From contig DDJC01000041.1 of assembly GCA_002339015.1 (NCBI GenBank), forward strand, positions 43,470-81,894: DNA of 38,425 nt, given 5' to 3'. The notes beneath the pieces were generated by a model, which did not search any database, was not told where the DNA came from, and saw nothing but the letters and a program-made list of their open reading frames with translations. Made by a program: the position numbers and the translations under genes. Positions 29,113 through 35,800 of the stretch are shown here, piece after piece (position 1 is the stretch's first letter; every line of letters starts with the position of its first letter). The stretch comes from Burkholderiales bacterium UBA1834 (GTDB lineage Bacteria > Pseudomonadota > Gammaproteobacteria > Burkholderiales > Burkholderiaceae_C).

Positions 29113-30558
29113 ATGACCACCCACTCCTTACGGCGGCGCTGGCTGGCGATGGCCTGCGCCATGGCCGTCACGCTCCTCAGCGGCTGCGCCACCTTCTCGC
29201 CCGACGGCGGGTTCGGCACCGTTTCCGAGCTGACCCGCGAACGCACAGGGCAACCCGCGACCTGGCAACGCACCCGCGGCGATGCCGACAACACCTCAGC
29301 GCGCCTGGCCGAACTGTTGCGCCACCCCTTGAGCGCGGACAGCAGCGTCGAGATCGCCCTGCTGAACAACCCTGGCCTGCAGGCCCGCTTCGCCGACCTG
29401 GGCGTGGCCGAGGCAGAACGCGTGCGGGCCGGCCGCCTGGCCAACCCGCGCATCGGCTTCGGCCGCATGCACGGCGGCGGCACCACTGAGATCGACCGCT
29501 CGGTGATGTTCGACATCCTGGGCCTGCTCACGCTGCCTGCCACCTCGCAGCTGGAGCGGCGTCGCTTCGAGCGCGTGCAACTGCAGGCTGCGTCTGACGC
29601 CGTGGCCGTGGCCCAGCAGGCACGCGAGGCCTTCTTCCGGGCGGTGGCCGCCGAGCAACTGGCCCGCTACCAGGCCCAGGTGCAGGAAGCCGCCGATGTC
29701 TCCAGCGAACTGGCCCGGCGCATGCAGCAGGTGGGCAATCTCAGCCAGCTCGATCGCCTGCGTGAGCAGGCCTTCGCGGCCGAGGCCCAGGCATCGCTGT
29801 CACGCAGCCGGCAAGGGGCCCTGTCCGCACGCGAGCAGCTTGTACGAACGCTGGGGCTGCCCGATGCCTCCGTGACACTGCCGGGGCGCCTGCCTGATCT
29901 GCCTGCCGCGCCCCATCAGCCCAGGGACGTCGAGCAGGCCGCGCTGGACAGGCGCCTGGACGTGCAGATGGCGCGCCGCTCGACGGATGCCACGGCCCGC
30001 TCGCTCGGGCTGACCAAGGCCACCCGCTTCATCAACGTGCTGGAGCTGGGCTATGCCAACAAGAGCAGCACCGGCACTGCGCGCGAGAACGGCTACGAGG
30101 TCGAGCTGGAACTGCCGCTGTTCGACTTCGGCAGCACGCGTGCCGCACGGGCGGACGCGCTGTACATGCAGTCGCTGCACCAGGCGGCTGAGGTGGCCGT
30201 GACCGCCCGCTCCGAAGCGCGCGAGGCCTACGCCGGCTACCGCAGCGCCTATGAACTGGCCCGCCACTACCGTGACGAGGTCATCCCCCTGCGCAAGCGC
30301 ATCTCCGACGAGACCCTGCTGCGCTACAACGGCATGCTGATCGGCGTGTTCGAGTTACTGGCCGATGCGCGCGAGCAGATCGGCAGCGTCACCGCCAGCA
30401 TCGAGGCACTGCGCGACCACTGGCTGGCCGACACTCGCCTGCAGGCCGCGATGGCCCTGCCGCCGGCCAGCAACACAGCACCAGCGCCTGCCGCGCCCCC
30501 AGCCGAGCTGCCTCGACAACACGCCACGCATCAGCACACCCAGGAAAGCCAGCCATGA
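29113..30558 (+). CDS. TolC-like outer-membrane efflux lipoprotein
   Basis: The 481-residue protein has an N-terminal lipoprotein signal (MACAMAVTLLSGCATF, lipid at Cys25). The body is long helices with the repeated outer-membrane efflux pattern: NNPGLQARFADLGVAEAERV, LANPRIGFGRMHG, and again in the second half YANKSSTGTARENGYEVELE, LPLFDFGSTRAARADALYMQ. The NPxL and LPLFDFG motifs are classic for the OEP fold. It would form the outer-membrane channel of a tripartite pump or act with the multicopper oxidase. No RND or adaptor gene is in the window. The C-terminal tail is Ala/Pro/His-rich (HATHQHTQ). Its stop overlaps the next start by 4 nt (ATGA). Confidence 0.9.
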   Translation: MTTHSLRRRWLAMACAMAVTLLSGCATFSPDGGFGTVSELTRERTGQPATWQRTRGDADNTSARLAELLRHPLSADSSVEIALLNNPGLQARFADLGVAEAERVRAGRLANPRIGFGRMHGGGTTEIDRSVMFDILGLLTLPATSQLERRRFERVQLQAASDAVAVAQQAREAFFRAVAAEQLARYQAQVQEAADVSSELARRMQQVGNLSQLDRLREQAFAAEAQASLSRSRQGALSAREQLVRTLGLPDASVTLPGRLPDLPAAPHQPRDVEQAALDRRLDVQMARRSTDATARSLGLTKATRFINVLELGYANKSSTGTARENGYEVELELPLFDFGSTRAARADALYMQSLHQAAEVAVTARSEAREAYAGYRSAYELARHYRDEVIPLRKRISDETLLRYNGMLIGVFELLADAREQIGSVTASIEALRDHWLADTRLQAAMALPPASNTAPAPAAPPAELPRQHATHQHTQESQP

Positions 30559-31868
30559 ACCAGCGCCGAGACTTCTTCAAGACCGCAGGCGCCCTGGCCC
30601 TGGGTGCCACCGCCGTCAGCCGCGTGGGCGCGGCCTCCCTGCCTGAGGCGGTGGTGCAGACCTCTGCCGCCACGCAGCCGCCACCGCTCCCGCCCAATGG
30701 TCGCCCCTTCAACCCCGTGGTCACCCTCAACGGCTGGAGCCTGCCCTGGCGCCTGAAGGATGGCGTCAAGGAGTTCCACCTGGTGGCGGAGCCCGTGGTG
30801 CGTGAAATCGCGCCCGGCATGACGGCCCGCCTGTGGGGCTACAACGGCAGCAGCCCCGGGCCCACCATCGAGGTGGTCGAGGGCGACCGCGTGCGCATCT
30901 TCGTGACCAACAAGCTGCCAGAGCACACCACCGCGCACTGGCATGGTGTGCAGCTCCCCAGCGGCATGGACGGCGTGGGCGGGCTCACGCAGCCGCACAT
31001 TCCGCCGGGCAAGACCTTCGTCTACGAGTTCACCCTGCAGCGTCCGGGCACCCACATGTACCACCCGCATGCCGACGAGATGGTGCAGATCGCCATGGGC
31101 ATGATGGGCCTGCTCATCGTCCACCCGAAGGACCCGCGCCAGTACAAGGTAGACCGGGATTTCGCCTTCCTGCTGGGCGCCTACGACATCGAGCCCGGCA
31201 GCGCCACGCCCCGCGTGAGCGAGATGACCGACTTCAACCTGTGGGCCTGGAACAGCCGCGTCTTCCCGGGCATCGACCCGCTGGTGGCGCGCACGGGTGA
31301 CCGCGTGCGCATCCGCGTGGGCAACCTCACGATGACCAACCATCCCATCCACATGCACGGCCCCAGCTTCGAGGTGACGGGTACCGATGGCGGCTGGGTG
31401 CCCAAGGCCGCCCGCTGGCCCGAAGTGACCACCGACATCGCCGTGGGCCAGATGCGCGCCATCGAGTTCGACGCCATCGCCGGCGACTGGTCCATCCATT
31501 GCCACAAATCGCACCACACCATGAACGCCATGGGCCACAAGGTACCCAACCTGATCGGCACCGACATGCAGGGCCTGGGGCAGCGCATCGGCCAACTGAT
31601 CCCGGGCTACATGGTGATGGGCGACACAGGCATGGCCGGCATGGCCGAGATGGACATGGCGCTGCCCGAGAACACGCTGCCGATGATGATGGGCCGGGGG
31701 CCTTTCGGTTCGCTGGAGATGGGCGGCATGTTCAGCGTGGTGAAGGTGCGCGACCACATCAAGCCTGGTGATTACAAGGATCCTGGCTGGTTCCAGCATC
31801 CCAGGGGCACGGTGGCGTATGAGTACACGGGCGAGCCCCTGCCCGCCTACCAAGGCCGGTACAGGTGA
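30555..31868 (+). CDS. Tat-exported multicopper oxidase (copper oxidase)
   Basis: The 437-residue protein starts MNQRRDFFKTAGALALGATA, a twin-arginine signal (RRDFFK), so it is exported folded. The copper ligands are complete: H128-W-H130, H170-P-H172, H263-P-I-H266-M-H268 and H315-C316-H317 with H321 and M326 for the type 1 site. After residue 345 the tail is Met-rich (MVMGDTGMAGMAEMDMALPE, then MMMG), typical of enzymes that bind or oxidise Cu(I) in the periplasm. It is translationally coupled to the TolC-like gene. The last 22 nt overlap the end of the opposite MpaB gene. Confidence 0.95.
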   Translation: MNQRRDFFKTAGALALGATAVSRVGAASLPEAVVQTSAATQPPPLPPNGRPFNPVVTLNGWSLPWRLKDGVKEFHLVAEPVVREIAPGMTARLWGYNGSSPGPTIEVVEGDRVRIFVTNKLPEHTTAHWHGVQLPSGMDGVGGLTQPHIPPGKTFVYEFTLQRPGTHMYHPHADEMVQIAMGMMGLLIVHPKDPRQYKVDRDFAFLLGAYDIEPGSATPRVSEMTDFNLWAWNSRVFPGIDPLVARTGDRVRIRVGNLTMTNHPIHMHGPSFEVTGTDGGWVPKAARWPEVTTDIAVGQMRAIEFDAIAGDWSIHCHKSHHTMNAMGHKVPNLIGTDMQGLGQRIGQLIPGYMVMGDTGMAGMAEMDMALPENTLPMMMGRGPFGSLEMGGMFSVVKVRDHIKPGDYKDPGWFQHPRGTVAYEYTGEPLPAYQGRYR

Positions 31869-32761
31869 TCGGCTGGCAGCCCCAGGCGGTGGCAGGCCTG
31901 CACCGCCGGGCTGTCGCGCAGCAGCAGGCGGTCGGCCAGGCGCCCGCCCAGGTGCAGCACGGCACGCTGCCAGGGGCGCAGGCGCCACTCGTCGCCCAGG
32001 CCCAGGCGCTCGCGCACCCAGGGCGGCACCAGTTCCACGGCAGCCTTGACCAGCAGACGCTGCCCATAGCGCCCGATGCGCGGCAGGATGGGTGCGCGCT
32101 GCATGATCTCCAGGAACTCGAAGACGATGGGCGAAGCCTCCAGCCTGGGCGCCATCGCGTCAAACATGGCCTGCATCTCCGGCAGCGAGGTGGGCGCGTT
32201 CACCGCCCCATAGAGCCGCGACGACTCACGACTCTCCGCGTAGAGCTGGCCGCGCTGGGCATCGTCCAGCGGCCGCACATAGGCGCTGTAGGCCTCCACA
32301 AAACCGAAAGATGCCGTGGCCTGCACCCAATCAAGCAGTTCAGGATCATCCGCGCGGTAAGGCACACCCGATGGCGTGACGCCCTTCACCTGCGCATGCA
32401 GGCGGCTCACCCGCGCGATCATGGCCTGGGCCTGCTCACGCGGGCCGTAGACCGTCATCATCGCCGCCAGCCCCGTGCGCTGCAGCCGGGCCACCGGTGC
32501 ACGCTTGAAGCTGGTGTGCTCCCACACGCCGGTACGCACACCAGGCTCGGCCAACTCCAGGATCACGGCCGCGATGCCGCCGATGGCCAGCGCCAGCGGA
32601 TTCTTGAAGATGCGCCACGAGAGCGAATCAGGCGGCAGCAAGGAAGGCGCACCCGTGGGAGCGCTGAAATCGACCGGCGGGCGGCCTGGCGGCTGGATGA
32701 ACCCCCTGGCGAATCGTTCGACCGGGCGCTGCAATGGCGCCGGCAGGATCAAGGCCTTCAT
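31847..32761 (-). CDS. MpaB-family oxygenase (DUF2236)
   Basis: The 304-residue protein shows the family landmarks: a hydrophobic helix LALAIGGIAAVILELAEPGV, the segment RAPVARLQRTGLAAMMTVYG, REQAQAMIARVSRLHAQVKG with the conserved Arg/His, and YRADDPELLDWVQATASFGF followed by YSAYVRPLD. These match MpaB/Lcp-type proteins, which use a b-type heme or related centre to cleave or oxidise lipophilic compounds such as polyisoprenoids; the substrate here is unknown. It is convergent with the multicopper oxidase and overlaps it by 22 bp. It starts near the haemagglutinin terminator and is not part of the copper operon. Confidence 0.88.
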   Translation of the reverse strand: MKALILPAPLQRPVERFARGFIQPPGRPPVDFSAPTGAPSLLPPDSLSWRIFKNPLALAIGGIAAVILELAEPGVRTGVWEHTSFKRAPVARLQRTGLAAMMTVYGPREQAQAMIARVSRLHAQVKGVTPSGVPYRADDPELLDWVQATASFGFVEAYSAYVRPLDDAQRGQLYAESRESSRLYGAVNAPTSLPEMQAMFDAMAPRLEASPIVFEFLEIMQRAPILPRIGRYGQRLLVKAAVELVPPWVRERLGLGDEWRLRPWQRAVLHLGGRLADRLLLRDSPAVQACHRLGLPADHLYRPW

Positions 32762-32787
32762 GCGGCCATGTTAGGCGAGCCCATGAA

Positions 32788-32810
32788 AAAAGGGGCCCAA
32801 GGCCCCTTTT
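32788..32810 (-). terminator. Rho-independent terminator of the haemagglutinin gene
   Basis: AAAAGGGGCC and GGCCCCTTTT form a perfect 10-bp stem with a 3-nt loop. On the minus strand the stem is followed by a T-run, 32 nt after the stop codon at 32842. Confidence 0.85.
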
Positions 32811-32841
32811 GCATCCCTGCCGATGGCCGGGACTTGCCCCA

Positions 32842-35800
32842 TCAGGGCTTGACCGGCACACCCGACTGGATGTTGACGCGCTGGCTGCTGGACGATGAAG
32901 AGCCTTCGGCACCCAGGGAGAAACCGCCGCTGCCCTGGGTCTTGCCTTCGCCCGACGCAGCGCCACCACCGATGCTGGCATCAATGCCGTAGGACGACGC
33001 GCTGCTCTTGGCATCGACCGCCTTGACCCCGCCGCCCGCCTTGACCGAGGACGTGCCGCTGCTTTGCACCTGCGTGCCTTCGAGGGTGGTGTTGCCACCG
33101 GACTTGATGGTCACGCCGCCATTGCCGGCCTGGATGGTGCTGGCCTTGGCCGTGTCGCTGGATGCGCCGCTGGCCGAGACACCCAGCGAGCCCGCGCCTT
33201 CGCTCTCGCGGCTCTTGCCAGAGCCCGAGGTGCCTGCCGAGATGCTGGCAGACACGCCCTGCGAGGATTCCGACGAGGTGTCACGCGCCGCGTTGAACGT
33301 AACGTTGCCGCCCGCATCCACCGTGGTGGCTTCCTTGGCCGACATGTTCGTGCCCTCGAAGGTGGCGTCGCCCTTGGTCTTGATGTTGATCGAGCCGCCT
33401 GCGTTGATGCCGCCCGCGTTCGACGTGGTCGACTGGGACTTGGACTTCTCCGCATCCAGTTCGGCCGAGCCGTTGACGCCAGCTGTGCCGACCACGCCCA
33501 CCTTGGCCTCGACCGAGCCGCTCAGGCTGCTGGACGAGCTGGAGGTGGTGTCCTTGGCGGCCTGGTAGTCCAGCGAGCCGGCCGAGATGTTCACGTCCTT
33601 GCCGGCCTCGAACTGCGTGCCGATCAGGGTGGTCTTGTCGGTCGAGCTCGAATCGATCGAGCCGCCGGCCTTGTAGCGCGAGGTCACGGTCGAGGTCGAT
33701 GATTCGGATTCCGACGCGGTCGAGCCCGAGTACGAGGCCTTGAAACCCGCCGAGGCATCCGCACCGGCATTGCCCGTGCGGCTGTCGGCGCCAGCACCCG
33801 CTCCGGCGTAGACACCCACGCGGGCGTCGTTGCTGGAGCTGCTGCTGTTGGAGTAGCTCGAGTTCTCGGCAGCGACTTCCTTGATCGTGGCAGCGCTCTG
33901 CTTGATATTGCCGGCCGCCTCGATCTGCGTGCCCTGGTCGGTGATCGTGCCCTGCGCTTCACGCGTGATGTTGCCACCCGACTTGAAGCTGGAGGTCTGC
34001 TGCGTCACCGAGCCCGAGTCGGAGCTCTCGGACTTGTCGGCATAGCGCAGGCCCGCGCTCACTTCCGCACTGGCGCTGGCCGAGGCCGTGCCGTTGGAGC
34101 TGGCCGAGGCATCGGCGCTGGCGTTGCCGCCCACGTAGACACCGGCCGTGCGCGTGGTGCTGGAGCTGGAGCTGGTCTCGATGTCCTGCGCGGCCATTGA
34201 CGTGATGTCCTTGGCCTTGATGCTCATGTCACCGCCGGACTCCACGTTCGCACCGACGAACTTGGCCTCTTCCTTGGCATGGAGGTTCATGTTGCCACCG
34301 CTCTTGAGCGACGAGGCGCTGTTCTTGAGCGAGTACTCGCTGGACTCGGCCGATTGCGTCTGCACGCCCAGGGTGGTCGTGCTGTCGGCGCTGGCGCTCG
34401 CGCTGGCCGAGGCGCTGGCGCCCGTCTGCTTGGCGTTGGCGCCGGCTTCGGCGTTGTTTTCGGAGTAGATGCCGATGGAGGTCGACTCGGTCTGCGAGTT
34501 CGACCAGGTCTCGTTGCGGCCCGACAGCACCTCGATGTTCTTGGCATCGACGTTGAGGTTGCCACCGGCCTCCACATTGGAGCCCTGCACGGTGACCGTG
34601 CCTTCGGACTTCATGTTGAGGTTGCCGCCCACGCTCAGGTTCGAGGCCACGCTGGTGTTGCTGCCCGACTGCGTCGTGGTCGTGGTGGTCTCCGCCAGCT
34701 TGAGGCTGCCGTTGGCACTGGCCGACGCGCCGGCTTCGGCCGAGCGGCCTGCGCCGTTCTGCGCCTTGGCGTTGGCTTCGGCCGCGGTCTCGCCGCCCAC
34801 CTTCATGAAGGTGGTGGTGACCGTCTTGGTGGTTTCGCGGTGCTCGTCCAGGCCGTCGAGCACCTGGATGCCCTTGGTCGCGTCGATGTCGGCGTTGCCC
34901 GAGATCTTCACGTCCGAACCCTGGATCGTCACGGTGTCGGCCGACTTGATGTTGGCATTGCCGCCCACGTTCAGGGTCGAGCCCTTGTTCGTGCCGTCGA
35001 ACACGTCCTTGGTGGTCGTGCTGGTGCCGGCCAGGCCGCCTCCCACGCCCAGGCCGCTGGTCTTGCTCTCGGTCTGGGTGAAGGCCTTGTCCTGGCGGGC
35101 GATCACGTTCAGGCTGCCACCCGTTTGGGCGTCGAGGTTGCCGCCCACGTTGGCATTGCTGCCCGCGATGGTCGTGTCACCACCCGACTTGATCTTCAGG
35201 TTGCCGCCCGTGTTCAGGTTCGAGCCGATGTTGGTCTCGGTGCCCGTTGTCGTACGAGTGCTCGACGAACTCAGGAAGCCGCCACTCTCGGTGAAGCTGG
35301 TGCTGGTCTGTTTGTCGACGATGGTATCGACCGTGATGTTGCCGCCAGCGCTCAGCGAAGCATCGCCCTTGGCCGTCACATCGGCACCGATCACCTCAAT
35401 GTTTTTGGCTGCATCCAGGTTCAGGTTGCCGGTGGACTGAATGCCAGCCGTCTTGCCAATGGCCGTGGTGTAGGTGGTGTCATCCCCCGAACCTATGGCC
35501 GTTGTCTCGTTGCGGATGCTGCCGCCCGTCGAGGTCAGGTTGACATTGCCGCCCTTGATCGTGCCGCTGGTGTTGGTGATGTCGCCGGTGGTCTTCACGT
35601 TGAGCGTGCCGGTGCCCGCGATGGTGCCGCCCGTGTTCTTCAGGCCTTCACCCGCGATGGTCACGTTCTGGCCGCCGATCACGGCGCCCGTGTCGATCGC
35701 CGCGACGGTTGTGGCCGCCAGGTAGACCTTAGGTGCCAGCACCTTCTGGCCATTGACCACCACCTCTTCCATCCAGACGATGTCTTCCGTCAGACCAGCC

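Noticed and set aside
30531..31988. Open frame of 485 codons opposite the multicopper oxidase
   Set aside because: Complementary to all copper-ligand motifs of the oxidase; His/Ala/Val-rich shadow composition.
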